DNA from: Azolla caroliniana
Taxonomy: Eukaryota > Polypodiophyta
Length of the DNA: 64,000 nucleotides
Assembly (NCBI GenBank): GCA_043228905.1
Contig: JBHGNT010000008.1
Span: 3,162,001-3,226,000 of the forward strand
Direction: 5' to 3'
A model generated the notes under the pieces. The model was not told the origin of the DNA, did no database searches, and worked only from the letters and a program-made list of their open reading frames with translations. The translations under genes were made by a program, and so were the position numbers. Positions within the stretch are counted from its first letter, which is position 1. The number at the start of each line of letters is the position of its first letter. Shown one piece after another: positions 51,632 to 64,000 of the stretch.

Positions 51632-54600
51632 TTAAGTGTCTCCAGTTAAGATGTCACCCATCAATCTATTGAAGCAATTTTGAGCAGTTGCCTTAAACCA
51701 GTCATCCCCTGGCAAACTGCTACATATTGATGGAACTACAAAGCTGAGAAGAAAGGAGGATATACAATGGAAAATAAGGTTTTTAACTCATTATAATGTA
51801 CCTCAGAGGATCTTGGTCATGCATGCATTTAGCATTGTTGATAACCTCCGCCACAAGGTTTTGTAGTGTCCGAGTCATACAGTGTCCTTTGAAAGCCATT
51901 TGCAGTATAAAATGCATATCCAGCATGAACTGTCTCAAAGAATCACAGTTATAAAATGCATATCCATATTCAGAAAATTAGAACTACTTCAAAAAGAGTA
52001 CGCACTTGCTGCAAACCAGATCCACCGAGGTCCTTGTCCATGCTTCCTTCTGCTTCCTGCTCATATAATATGTGCTTTGCAAATGCCTGTAAAAGTTTTT
52101 TTAGGAGATCAAAAGTGTTCCTATCTCTGCCTTCCAATAGAATGGCAGAAATGTCCCTCAGCTCCTGCACTTTGAAGAACAGATTCTGCAGGGAAACATA
52201 TCAATATTACTTTTAGACAATGGAAATAAGCATAACCTTACTCTTAGCCTTTGCTTTTATTGGGTTAGAAGTTAGAATGATGTTATCACAAAAGCAGTCA
52301 TTCCCTGAAAGCTGAACCCTAGGCCCGTAAATGCAGTCCTAGTTAACTTCAATAATCACTGGTGTCCTAACATTCAACCTCTTCTCTAGCCATATTCTTC
52401 ATTAAAATAACAGTTTACAAGTACCCTTGTACAACCATGTGGAATGAATGCGACAATAACACCATCAAATACATATTTACAAGAAGTATTGGACCTGAAA
52501 GAGAGGAGAAGGCATTGGATCTAGATTGTCACCATTGTTATGCCTTAGGATGTAGTCATCAGCTGATAATCTTGATACATCTTCCTCTGTGAAAATAAGT
52601 TCTACCACTTTATTTCTGCAATAATGATTTCTGATTCTATCTGTGGCTTTCTGTAACCTATTCTTCCATTCTTTCCTTGCAGTTCCCTGGTTTGAAGGTA
52701 AAAGTTTTGGGAGTGCTCTAGTTACCAACTCCTGTTGGAGATAAATTACATTTGCCAGAATTCCTATTTGTTGTTTCTCTGATTTGGCTATGTGGACTCT
52801 GATATTCTCTACATTCTGAAACTCCTCTAGGGAAGGTAGAGCTCTCATCAGAACTTCAACATAAGATTCGAAGAGGTATGCAGAGTGATTTAAAACAGCT
52901 GCTCCCAGTTCCATGTCTGTCAAACGGGCCATGTCATCAAAATGATTCTGCAGTAAAAAAAAACAAGTTTACTGCTTTCTTTCGAACAACAGTTACAAGT
53001 TGTGCCAAAAGATTCTTTCATAGAAATTGGAATCATCCTAGAATTTTGATTGTTTCAAGAAAATAAATCGTGTTTCAACTGAAAATGCTAGGTGTTTAAT
53101 GCATCCATTAGTTCGGGGTTTGACCCATTCTCAACATGCAGATTTGATTATGTAGGTGAGCACACCTCCAGATTTGTATATGTTCGATGGATATCTCATA
53201 TAATATAAATGAAGGCATATGGCCATTAGCTAATGGACCTATCAGTGTGTTTTTTATTGGTAACATTTGATTTAGGTGATGGTGGTCAGAATCAATACGT
53301 TTTTACGATGAAAGCCAGGGTTTTAACATAATTATGGTCAAGAAAAGAGAAAACTGAAGGCAGAAGAGAGCAAAAATAACTATTATAGCAATAGAAAACA
53401 AAATGCTGGAGTGCATAGAAAAATATAAACCAATTCCAAAACACTATGGAACTAAATTCTAACCAAACTTAACGCCCAAATTGATTCCACTGCTACTTTA
53501 ATAATCTTCTTTTGGAAAATATTTTAGATAACATGTAGGACGTAAAGGACTCTTGTCTCTTTAAATATCGCTACATCTCTTAGATGTTATTTGAGAAGTC
53601 AGAGTTCACAATAACGATGAGTGAGAGCATAAGATATGCATTTCCGCCATGCTAATAGAGACAATACTAACTTGTTCTTCAGTGTTGAATTAGTAACTAC
53701 ATGCAGTTGTCAACAAGTAGACCAATCTATTGGCCTAGTGCAATAAATTAGTAACTCTGCAGATGTTCACAAGCAGACCGCTCTATTGGCCTAGTGCTAT
53801 GGTACCAACTGTTAGAGTCTAACTAATTAGTAGGTAAACTATAAGGAATTATAGACCAAAGAAAGGAAAGAGGGTGGTAGACCACCTGATCACCCCCTAA
53901 TGATAGTGTCCGACAGACCCCAACCTCCTCGATATCCCATACCATTGAGTGTTGATGCGGGTTGTACCTTTGGTTCCGCAATGATGGCACGTGCTTAACT
54001 AACAAGAGAATAGCCACAGACATAGTCTTGATATAGGTGAAGCCTCCCCTGATAAGAAGGTAGCTAGCCTTCTTATATAGGCAAAACGCCTGAGCCCTAG
54101 CATGCATCACACTTGACTACATGTGGAGTGGTAAAATGATAACACTCTTAATAGTTATCTCACACTGAAGAATTGTACCTCAATTCATAGCCTCATTTTT
54201 TTTGGAATTAGCCTACATGTGCTCATCATAAGATTAGGAAAACTACAGAAAACCTATCTCATGATCAGTTATGGTTATGCACCTAGTATAGGAAAAATAA
54301 AAAATGGCTGCATTTCAGGTATAAATTATTATTATTGCTAAATCAAGGGATCTGCTTGCAACTACAACTATATATAAATTATACATGACTAATAATAGTT
54401 ATATCACTAACAGTCTTCAAGTAACTACAGCAATAATATTCTAGCAAATGTAAAACATCAACTTGCCTGAATCAATTGGTGAAATTTCCACGCACTACTT
54501 GATATTTTGATTTGTGATGATATGTGTGAGTCCATCAATTCTGATGGAGGAGAAACTATCCAATCATCTAAAGCTGCAAAAGCAGTGACACTTTCATTGA

Positions 54601-57600
54601 TATGCTTCACAGCATCTTCAAGCATGTCCAGAAACTTTTGTCTGAAATGTTTTGCGAATGCATGACGTAAATATAATCCTTGAGCCTCTAATAATGAGCA
54701 ATACCCTAAAGCAGTCCATACACACTTTGCTGCTACATGTAGAGCACCAGTTGTTGAACAGTAAAATCTGATGTATCTTTCTATAATAGATAGAAATTTG
54801 TCTACTTCATTGGAAGCCCATAAAATCAGCTCTGACATAAATCCTGAAGGATTTCCAAAAATTAAATGAGAATATTTGACAGCCTGCGATAGTGTTGAAA
54901 ATACAAGCCGGGATAAGGTTGAGATATATGTATCACTGAAGCAACCCAGAGATGAGCTCAACTCCTGAATATTGTAAGTAAGCTTAGCACTGTACGTGCT
55001 TAAGAGTAGGCTGTGAGCACGGGGGGCATCATCAAGCCTGCATAGGGCTAAAATTGCTGAACGAAGCTCATTTCCACAAGTGGAAGGTTGCTGTATAATT
55101 TCTACAAGAAGTTCTGCAAGAATCACCTTTCTTCTAGAAATTAGTCCTTGTAAATGCTTTATAGAATTCTCATTTGCATACTCTTCATCATTTTCCTCAA
55201 AAGCAGTTCTTTCAAGTTCAATCAAGGTCTGTAAGGCCTCACCAACCCGCTTTTCTGCTATTAAAGCATCAAAAGTATCGTGAACTAGTTCATTATCTTC
55301 TACTCTTACTGGATAATTTTCATCAGGTGTGGTAATCTTATCGGTCATGTTTGTGAGAAACTCCAGGCCAATATTTTGAACCAATTCTTGAACTACTTCA
55401 GCCTGTTTGGAAAGAAGACTTCGCATGGTCAATATTTCCTCTCCTAAATCTGACAGTTCTTGAGAAGTTCTGGAGAAAACATCAAAAGAAAATTAGGTGG
55501 CATATGCAATAATCATACATCTACTATTGTGGAAATTAACAAATGTGTGGACAAGAAGAATATGGTAAATCTAAATGTACTAGTGATAATATTTATGAAT
55601 GAGGAGATATCCATTATGTAGATCTAGAAATAGAATGAGTCAAAACATCATCCTCAATAAGTGTGCTGTCAGCACTTCATCTTAATTCTTATAGTTGGAA
55701 ACCTAAATATGAGGTGAAAATAGAAGGCAGTAATTAAAAGGTCACAATATCCTCTAGAAGCATTTAAATAATAAAGAATAGATATGATCTTAAATACCTT
55801 AAATACCACAGCAACTAACTAATGGTTGCCTCAAAGAAAACTTGAAAGTAGAATACAGATTCACAGTACCTTGCCATAGAGAATATGGTTGTGGTAATCC
55901 AGATTTTTCATGGCACCCAAAATGTCTATGTGGAAAATACAAGTGCAGGAATAATAGTAATAGTGATGACTAATAAAGTTATGTTTCGGCAAAAATGTCT
56001 ATGTGGAAAATACGAGTGCAGGAATAATAGTAATAATGATGACTAATAAAGTTACGTTTCGGCAAATCATCTAGATTTTTCATGGCACCCAGCATGTCTA
56101 TGTGGAAAATACGAGTGCAGGAATAATAGTAATAATGATGACTAATAAAGTTATGTTTCGGCAAATCATCCAGATTTTTCATGGCACCCAAAATGTCCGT
56201 GGAAAATACGAGTGCAGGAATAATAGTAATAGTGATGACTAATAAAGTTATGTTTCGGCAAATCATCTATACATATATCAGTGTATCCATATTCTTACAA
56301 GAGGCAAGTGACATCTCAAGAGTTCGTAACAGTAGTCGTACATGGAACATGCTAATGAGATACTCTAATCCAGTAATGAAGAGGTTAAAAATGTTTAACC
56401 AAAGTGCAATCATAACTTGAACAAGATGGAATGCATTGAACACAACTGAGGTAAGAGAACTAGATAGGATTTAGCAATGTTTGGAATTACATAATGATAT
56501 TGAAATGCCATAATCCTAGAAAAGAAGGCATAGTCCATGAAATGAGAAGCCCATAGCTGATCTTTAGTAGAATTAGCGTTCTATCTTTTCAGCTATATGT
56601 ATTGGATCACAGACACATTTGTGGTGAAAACCACAAAAAATGTTTACAACAAAATGACCAGATTGGTACACACTAGTTTCATAAGTATATAACCTGATAT
56701 TTGAGACTTGAAAACCATAGAAATAACAAATGAAGTAAATTGAATCTCTTTCCAGTAATCATATTAAATATCCATGCCCTACATAAAATTATCATTTTGG
56801 AATTATCATAATAAAAGTAAAAGATAGGAAAATGTATATAAATTCAATTCCTTCTAATGCACCAGGTAAATGGAACTCCAGAAAAATATAACTTTTGATG
56901 CAGAGAATTATCAACAGAAAAAACTATTTCAATCTAACAGTTACAAACATTTTGGCAAATGTAACTCTCATAGATTCATCACTTACTGCAAAAAAGCTCC
57001 ATAATTTGCATAAACACTCTTATACACTTCTTCAAGAGATGCTTCTTTCAACTTTACCAGCTGTGTGTACAATTTCCTGATACTCTGACATAAGGATGAA
57101 AAAAGTCAAATACAGTAACAGTTCTGAAAACGAAAAAATTAAGTACATTGAACCCTGTAAATAAGATAAAACCAAACCAAAAATATGCATAAAATATACG
57201 TATGATTCGATGGGAAAGATAGGATTCCCCAAACATATAGTATATACTAGTTTTCAGGTGTTCAAATACAGAGTTGGCAAGAAATATTCAAAACACGTTT
57301 CCTGCCTTCTTTATGTGCTTGTATGATCTATGGCATTCATTGTTTTCTTTAGTCAATTTCCACCTTTGTCAAGTCTTAACCAAGGAAGATGGGGGGCCAT
57401 CCAACCCACGTAGTATGACTTAGTTTTTGAGGAAAGCAATTCTTCCTATGCCATTTGGAAATTGTAATATGAATGCTCCAGCTTTAGCAATGTCTTTTCC
57501 TGATTGCCAAGATATAAAGTATGTGTATTGAGCATATTGGTGATAGGGATCTAGAAGAACTACATAAGAAAGGATTGTTATTTGGCCAAAAGATAGGAAA

Positions 57601-60600
57601 ACTGGACTTTTGTGAGAATTGCGTATTTGGCAAGCAAAGGTTGGATTAAATCTAATACGATAACCCATCAGATAAAGGAAATAGCCAATTACATCCATTT
57701 GGATGTATGACGTTCTTCTCCAGTTTTATTTCATGACTTGCCAAATACATGTTAAGTTTCGTTTTAGACTTCTCAAAGAAGGATTGAGAGTGTATTTTGA
57801 AACACAAGAATGAAGTCTTTGTTAAATTTAAGCTATGGAAAACCTTGATTAAAAAGCACCTGGAAAATAGATCAAGCATGTGAGAGCTGACAATGGCTTG
57901 GAATTCTATGGAGTGCATTCAACAAGTTCTGGAAGGATCATGGTTTTGTTGGACATCATATTGTGAAACACGCTCCACAATAGAACAGATTTGCAGATCA
58001 AATGAACAAAACTTGATTGGAGAGAGCAAGGAGCATGCTCTCAAATGCCAGGTTACAAATGGAGTTCTGGGCCAATGCTATAACTACAATATGTTACTTT
58101 GTCAACAGATGCTCTCTTCACCAATTAGTTTCAGGTCTCAACAGTAGGTGTGGTTAGATACTCTTGCTACCTACGTAAATATGAGAATATTTTGTTGCCA
58201 TGCTACTAATTTGCTTGAAGGAGATATTGAGTCAATGGCAAAAAAATGCATTTTTCGTAAGTATCCTGAAAGAATCGAAGGATACAAACTCTGACATTCA
58301 GATACAAGAAAGGTGGGATCAGCAGAGATGTGACTGTTCACAAAGATCAGATGGTCAAGTCTCGTGAGAAGTCTGAAAAGAAGGTGGAGCCACCTGAAGA
58401 AACCACAAGGGAGTATCTGCTGGAAGATACAGATACACACCGATTGTGGCACTATTAACTAGCTAGGGAATGATTGAGGAGAATGAATAAGCACCCCCAA
58501 AAGTATGGCTATGCAGATTTGGTTATCATGATCCACAATCATACCATCAATTTGTCATTGGTATCTGCACAATGGATTGCTGCAATGAGTGAAGAGATCG
58601 AGTCTCTACATAATAATCATACTTTGAAAATCCAATCATGATCCACAATCATACCATGAATTTATCATTGATAACAAATCTGCATAACGGATTGCTGTAA
58701 TGCGTGAAGAGATTGAGTCTCTACACAAGAATCATACGTTTAAATTTGTTGAGAAGCCAAAACATCAAAAGTTTGTTGGATGTAAATGGTTATTCATGAA
58801 GAAAGAAGAAATCCATGGTGTTCAGGATGCAAGGCATAATGCTTGACTAGTGTCAAAGGGTTTTACACAAAGTGAAGGAAGGCATTGACTTCAAGGCATT
58901 TTAGCCTCTTAAAAGACATGATGCAAGGCATAATGCTTGACTAGTGTCAAAGGGTTTTACACAAAGTGAAGGAAGGCATTGACTTCAAGGCATTTTAGCC
59001 TCTTAAATGACATTAATATATATTTCTTTCATTCTTCTTTCTCTTCCAGAGACGTTAAACATAGCTCAATTCCACTTTTCTTAACATCCTAACTCATTTC
59101 AATCTAGATGTCAAGCAACTGTATGTCAAACCAACTTTCTTGCATGACGAACTTGAAGAAATGATTTATATGGCACAACCTGAAGGATTTGAGCGCATTG
59201 AATGGTGTTAGAGTTGTTTTTATGCAATGCTCAATACCTGTTACCGCTCCATTAACGGCACATTTCAAACTTCAGTGGTGCTGTCACCACAGGCTCAGGA
59301 GGTGGAATAAATGTCTCGTGTTCCCTGCTGTTGAGAACATCATATATAACATGGTGCACAGTAAAACTAATATTGCACACACTAAGTGTGGTAAGCGGAT
59401 ATATGGGAATCCCAGAAAAGGTATATTAATGAACAATTATATGGATTTTGTTATATATGGATATCCACGCTGACAGCTTTCTTCACCCTATTACGAGGGC
59501 AAGTTCAAGTAGAGGATTCCTATGTAAATCTAGGAGTCACATTTGCAAGCACGAGCAGGCACTTCTCTATGATCCAAACTGCCAAGGATTGGCTTACTGG
59601 TGGATATGTAGCTCTCGCCATGCTTGAATGATAATGCCACTAAGCACATTTGCAAGAGCCATGGTCACCCATGCCCTCATGTACGTTGATGCCGTATTCA
59701 TCCGTTTGCAATACTCTCCATGAAAGTAGAAGCCTTATTCCAGGCAGCAAACCCCATCATTCGGATTCAAACCACGCCACCTCAAAGAATTACACATAAG
59801 GAGTTTGAAGCGTCAAAGCAAATGATGACAATAAAACAACACAGAAGGATCATGGTATTCACAGGTGATAAAATGGTTCAACTGTGATGGTCTCGACATC
59901 AAGAACTTGCTACCCTTTTGATATTGTACATATCTCCAAATGATGGAAAGAAAAAAGGTATTGCAACAAGATCTATCACAGGTCAATAATCAAAAGATTT
60001 GGTACATACCGAGGGAGCCACTTACCCCAAAGATGGCCTACTATAAAGATCATTACGTGGATTCATACAGAGACTGAGGTATGTGAACGTCTACATGCCC
60101 TGTAGTGCTCTCAAAGCAATAGGCCAACTAAAGGTTTCCTCCACCAAGTAGAGATTGAGACAGGCTTGAGCACTCTGCATGCCTAGACCTGAAAGATTTT
60201 GCAAATTATGTGAAGAAGTGATCGGAAGAAAGGAATATTTGTGTGAGGTGCCCAACTTTCAACCACATCAGAAAGAAGTATGCAACCCTCTACACAGACT
60301 GTACCAGAAATTGAGAAATGATGGAGAAGGCTGACCCATGACAGTGTGGCCAAATCTTGCTTGAGGTTCAAAAGCATAGGGAACCAACCCTGATGTTACC
60401 ATGTAGAACCATGTCCAATCTTCCCAAGGACACCCAAATGCACATTGCCTCATTTTGCTGCACCATCCAACCTCTGTATGAAGTACAATCATCACCAAAA
60501 TCATGGATTTTATGCTTGTAATCCATCTCCAAAATCATTCAGCCACATGCATTACGATCATGATCATGGAGCTTTAGGAAACCTACAGCTTTAATTTTCA

Positions 60601-61370
60601 ATTTTTATATGGATGACATGAATTCACCCATATTTGTAACCATCATTTGTCTCATATACGTTCAAAGCATGACTTTAAGCAGAGGTCTTGCCTTCTTGCT
60701 AATGTTGTGGCATGAAACCTGGCAGACCAAATGGGCATTCAATATTGACCTATTGGGCCTAAGTGTATAATCATATCAAACCACAAAAAAGAAGCAAGAT
60801 AATTTTATGAAATAAAAGTATAGCCTATGTATTGAGCTGATGAGCCTATCTATGGCCTCCTTGATTGTATAATTAAAGTGTAAAAACATATTAACCCAAA
60901 AAAATCAAGAAAGTGAAATTTATGGAAAATCTCCATGGAATAACCCTAAGTTGTTTATTTTCCAAGGTCCCTGAGTTTTTATTATTTCTTCGAACGCCCC
61001 TAAAAGAGCGAAAGGGAATGGATTGACATATAATTTCCCAGACAACACGTATACTTGCTCTTTCAGAAGTTGATCTGGAACATTTGGAGAAATAGCAAAA
61101 ACTAAGTAGCAATTGAGGAAAGGCAAAAAACTGGGGTGTATTCTCACAAATTTTTCCATCATGGGAGTTAATTACCTTCTCACTTATGGTCTGGTGTGAT
61201 GTGTCAGATTGTCCATCCATATCGAACTTCTTGATCTTCACAGCTCTGATCTCATTAATAAGTAACTCTGTCTCAACATGGTGTTCCACATAATGATCTC
61301 CAATATCTCCATTGCTATTAGACGACGAATTATGATAGGAACGTGAAGAGGCCTTCCGATATAATGCCAT
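51632..61370 (-). CDS. EXO84: Exocyst complex subunit EXO84
   Basis: Seven exons read from the right (61176-61370, 56987-57084, 54467-55469, 52495-52947, 52006-52185, 51802-51929, 51632-51719) give 714 aa. EXO84 is part of the octameric exocyst that tethers secretory vesicles to the plasma membrane. An N-terminal tail precedes the conserved coiled-coil start (SIRKLYTQLVKLKEAS, SVYANYGAFLQTSQELSDL, MRSLLSKQAEVVQEL). The vesicle-tethering part shows ELRSAILALCRLDDAPRAHS, LSRLVFSTLSQA, WTALGYCSLLEAQGL and FESYVEVLMRALPS. The C-terminus reads FMLDMHFILQMAFKGHCMTR and LPGDDWFKATAQ, as in plant EXO84B. Which plant paralogue (A, B or C) it is remains open. Intron 3 (after CAG at 54467) has a GC donor, and intron 1 carries a Copia remnant. 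The join of exons 1 and 2 across 4.1 kb is the least certain part. Confidence 0.88.
53810..54125 (-). mobile_element. Probable solo LTR in EXO84 intron 3
   Basis: The + strand starts TGTTAGAGTCTAACTA and runs to ...CTTGACTACA near 54121, so the - strand begins TGTAGTCAAG and ends CTCTAACA. Read on the - strand it contains a TATA-like CCTATATAAGAAGG at about one fifth of its length, as an LTR promoter would. The TG...CA ends suit an LTR, but no internal region and no target duplication were found. Confidence 0.4.
55894..56270. repeat. ~97-bp tandem repeat in EXO84 intron 2
   Basis: Four copies, one of them internally deleted, repeat CAGATTTTTCATGGCACCCA, ATGTCTATGTGGAAAATACG, AGTGCAGGAATAATAGTAAT and AATAAAGTTATGTTTCGGCA. 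Starts lie near 55897, 55992 (partial), 56070 and 56168. Confidence 0.92.
57500..59220 (+). mobile_element. Ty1/Copia retrotransposon remnant, antisense in EXO84 intron 1
   Basis: In broken + strand frames I read a GAG-pre-integrase piece (ELHKKGLLFGQKIGKLDFC, NCVFGKQR) near 57550-57640. An integrase piece follows (RADNGLEFYG, NKTLIGE, FWANAV) near 57880-58080. Reverse transcriptase pieces lie near 58690-58870 (EEIESLHKNHTFKFVEKP, GCKWLFMKKEE, LVSKGFTQSEG) and near 59100-59200 (LDVKQLYV, EMIYMAQPEGFE). The order matches Copia pol. Stops and shifts abound and no LTRs were recognised. It lies against the direction of the host gene. Confidence 0.85.
58525..59010. repeat. Two tandem duplications inside the Copia remnant
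   Basis: The first has a period of 110 bp with copies from 58525 and 58635 (ATCATGATCCACAATCATAC, then GAAGAGAT.GAGTCTCTACA). The second has a period of about 93 bp with copies from about 58825 and 58919 (GATGCAAGGCATAATGCTTG to CATTTTAGCCTCTTAAA). The second pair is almost identical and so is recent compared with the element's other decay. Confidence 0.88.
59221..61175. other. Remainder of EXO84 intron 1
   Basis: The stretch between the Copia remnant and exon 1 may include more Copia-derived debris but shows no further nameable domain. It is not an independent gene by any sign I can see. Confidence 0.45.
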
Positions 61371-62020
61371 TGGAGATCGATGTAAAGCAAACTGAAAACC
61401 TTACTTCTTGCAGCAGTTTTCTTCTCTCTTGCTTCAATGTCTGAAGATCAGATATTGACTCAAAAAAGCTAAATTTTTTGGTTTTCTTCCTTCTTGCACA
61501 AATGATTTCAGAAAAAACCTTAATTCTTGCAGATTTTTCTTTTCAGATTGGATATTGGGCAAAAAACCTGATTCCTGCACCTTGGCTTCTCAGATTGAAC
61601 GAGTATGAGTAAAAAAAAAAAAAAACGCTTAATTCAGGAAATCTGTCTTCTCAGATGAGCGGAGTAGGATGATTTTAGAAATAGAAGTAGAAAGAATAAC
61701 TAATTCGCAAAGAGTTTGCTGCTTATTTGCTTAATAATGAAGGATGCAGGTCAGAGAAAACGCCGCGAGAGGAGAAAAACCTGCGCTCATTCGTCGTTCT
61801 TCGTTCTAGATCCTTCATCCGTCGGATTATACCCAGGCTGCGTAAAGAAGAAGAAGAAGAAGAAGAAGAAGAAGAAACCATGGCTAGACCTTGTCAACAA
61901 TGAGACCAAATCTCTTCCTGCGTTTTCATTTTGCTTTCTGCGTTTCTGCATTTTTGCTTTTCAGATTGTGTTTTTTGCCTTCTGCTTTTGCTTTTTGCTT
62001 TCTGCTTCTGTGATTGTCCA
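61371..62020. other. EXO84 upstream region with an AAG microsatellite
   Basis: This is the likely promoter and leader of EXO84 (- strand). A phrase like TTCTTGCAG...TTTTCTTCTCAGATTG recurs loosely at about 61405, 61520 and 61575. An (AAG)n tract lies at 61844-61876. The open frame across that tract is a repeat artefact. Confidence 0.5.
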
Positions 62021-62232
62021 TAGCAATGGGTCCGGTTTCGGCTCGAACCGAACCGAACCGAAAAACCGTGGGCTAACGGTTTATAGGTTTCGAGATAAAT
62101 AAACGGTTTGGTTTGGTTTCAAATGGTACTAATTGGTTTCGGTTCGGTTTTGAATTTAGCTGTTCAACGGTTTATCGGCTTATTGGTTTCTGTTTATGTG
62201 GTTCGGTTTAAAGGTTTATAGGTTAAAAAATA
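62021..62232. mobile_element. Truncated hAT-type MITE
   Basis: The left end TAGCAATGGGTCCGG and CGGTTTCGG/CGAACCGAACCG tracts match the family at 31500. I found no matching right end before about 62500, so this copy is truncated or decayed. The right limit given is where CGGTT-like tracts stop. Confidence 0.6.
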
Positions 62233-63406
62233 CTCATAAATTTTCCCTATGTCCAGATGAACACTCACGAGCGGGTGAGTAAAGCCGGTGTCCGGAGAAA
62301 ACCACCGACACACCCTATTAGGGCTCTCGGGTTTTTTTCGGCCAAACCTGCCAATCGGTTGCAATTAAAAAAAAACGCAAAGCACAAGCTGTTCTTCCCT
62401 TAACACATGATTTTGATGCAAATGGCTCCGCCTCTGTATTTAACGTACTTCACATGGATAAATTTCTACGGAAAATCGGTGTCAAATAGAAGAAGAAGAA
62501 GGAATCGGCGGAAGACTAATGGGCTAGCGGGATCAAACTAACTACGGATACTAGCAAGAAACCGTAAGAGAGAAACTAAAACTGAGGTAGCACCATATGA
62601 GAACTCGAAATGTCGTCATGAGAACTGAACCTAGAGAAACAAGGGCCACACTATAACACATTCACAAGAACTCAACTAAAGGGAGTACATCTCATGCAAA
62701 TCATAAGTATCGGCGAGACTTAAAAATAAAGGATCATGATGTATATTGTACGAATATTCACCAACCTCTTTGCAATATAAGGGAGCATCATCATGTGATT
62801 GTCATTAACATCGATCAAATTGAGACCCATGACAATGTATCGTTGGTTTTGGCTAGATTTATAGTTATGGTTCTTACTTTAACACTAACCGAATGTCGTA
62901 GTTGGGGAAAGCATAAGTGTCAGGTATCTAATAAACATGCACCAAAATCTCGTGATTTGTCACAAAAGAAATAACTTAGACATCACAATGGAGAACATTT
63001 CCTTTGGGAAATGGCGATTAACCGAAGTTGTGCCTTTTCTTCTTCTTCTTCTTTTGAAGATAAACCTTGGTATTAATGGACAGATGCCCAAAGGCTACAA
63101 AGAACTCATAAATGAAAGCACAACCACCATACCCAAATCAACCAACATGTTGAATAGCAAAAACCCGCATGCAATTACCTTAGAAACTACATTTACACAT
63201 CTAAAATCGGGATCCTTCCATAATGGGGGGGGGAGGGAGGAAAGCCACATGGGTGGAGCATATCTCCACTTTATTCTCTTGCCAAAAGAGGTGAAGACCA
63301 TACACCAATCATATTAAAATCAAATTGATCCTCAATCATATTAAAATCTCCGACCATACACCAATGATCCTCATGGAGCAAAGTATCACACAAAGAGGAC
63401 CACAAC
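62233..63406. other. Spacer without a recognisable gene
   Basis: No domain or repeat is recognised. The open frame at 62937-63317 lacks family resemblance and crosses a G-rich tract near 63225. Confidence 0.4.
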
Positions 63407-63920
63407 TAACAATCGGCAACGGTTCGATTTGAACCGAACCGAACCGCGAAACCGCGGTTTAACGGTTTCAACGGTTCGGTTCGGTTTGGTTTCAGCAGTC
63501 AAAAACTGCGGTTTAAACGGTTTAACGGTTTTTAATTTTTAATTTTTTTAATTTATAAAAAAATTGAAAAAAATTCTAAAAAAGTTTAAAAATTGTTTTT
63601 AAACAATCTTTTCATTTTTACTCTTATTCTCACATTTTAGAAACATCTTAAAAATTTTAAAAATTCTAAATAATGAAATATTATAAATTTAAAAATAAAA
63701 TAAAATAAATTTGACCTATGTTGAAAACCGAAACCGAACCACGAAAACGCGGTTTTTACGGTTTAATGGTTTAACGGTTTGAAAAATGTTTAACGGTTTG
63801 GTTTAAAGGTTTCGCGGTTCGGTTCGGTTCGGTTCAGGTTTCAACATTTTTTAATGGTTCGGTTCCAAACCGGTTCGGTTTGGACCCTCTCAAACCGAAC
63901 CGAACCGTTGCCGATTGTTA
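63407..63920. mobile_element. hAT-type MITE with perfect 8-bp target duplication
   Basis: Perfect inverted ends TAACAATCGGCAACGG bound 514 bp. The flanks ACCACAAC at 63399-63406 and 63921-63928 are identical 8-mers. The interior has CGGTTCGGTTCGG tracts near both ends and an AT-rich middle without a coding frame. It is the same subfamily as the copy at 45025. Confidence 0.95.
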
Positions 63921-64000
63921 ACCACAACCTCCTCCTATCCAATGAGCATATACATTTATAAAACCTAATTGTGGATTCTGCATTTCTAAATTAATAAATT

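Noticed and set aside
61716-62102. 128-codon open frame upstream of EXO84
   Set aside because: It runs through an AAG microsatellite and into the truncated MITE, and no conserved residues are visible.
63407-63920. Telomere-like or interstitial telomeric repeat because of CGGTTCGGTT tracts
   Set aside because: The motif is not the plant telomere heptamer, and the tract is bounded by inverted ends and an 8-bp target duplication, so it is a transposon.

Overview
The window is nuclear DNA of a vascular plant, most likely a seed plant. It is AT-rich, its genes are cut by many GT-AG introns, and its gene set includes EIN2, chloroplast leaf-type FNR, plant ubiquitin-S27a and a plant-type exocyst EXO84. 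I could not fix the lineage. The membrane half of EIN2 is very divergent, and the LINE elements are of a TX1-like type that I do not associate with any one clade.

Layout from left to right. (1) 1634-5660, + strand: a four-CBS plus PB1 membrane-anchored protein. (2) 5661-9400: repeat-rich spacer with an 85-bp duplication, an 18-G run, a 100-bp x4 tandem array and CT-rich microsatellites. (3) 9400-19145, + strand: leader and seven coding exons of EIN2, followed at 19178-19540 by a decayed tandem copy of its last exon. (4) 21403-26035, + strand: a broken non-LTR retrotransposon. (5) 27192-31452, - strand: a ten-exon DUF1995 chloroplast protein with a hAT-type MITE about 50 bp upstream of its start. 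(6) 32745-37632: a 4.9-kb imperfect palindrome made of two inverted, decayed Ty3-type remnants around a LINE fragment. (7) 38866-42413, - strand: nine-exon ferredoxin-NADP+ reductase. (8) 42973-47810: a long-TIR element, a hAT MITE and a second LINE remnant. (9) 48162-49416, + strand: ubiquitin-40S ribosomal protein S27a with telo-box and site II promoter motifs. (10) 51632-61370, - strand: seven-exon EXO84 with a Copia remnant in its 4.1-kb first intron. (11) 61371-64000: spacer with one truncated and one complete hAT MITE.

The six genes do unrelated housekeeping or signalling jobs: ethylene signalling, photosynthetic electron transfer, photosystem assembly or plastid function, translation and ubiquitin supply, exocytosis, and CBS/PB1 regulation. 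No operon-like logic applies. Exon models were built by hand from open frames, splice dinucleotides, codon phase and remembered family sequences. Every phase closes without a frameshift, but UTR limits are not determined.

The most unusual signals are the palindrome, a MITE family with 8-bp target duplications that can be read directly, loss of NRAMP metal-site residues in EIN2, a repeat-derived uORF next to the EIN2 start, two GC-AG introns, and the density of 80-180 bp tandem duplications across noncoding DNA. I found no CRISPR array, no rRNA gene and no convincing intact tRNA gene.
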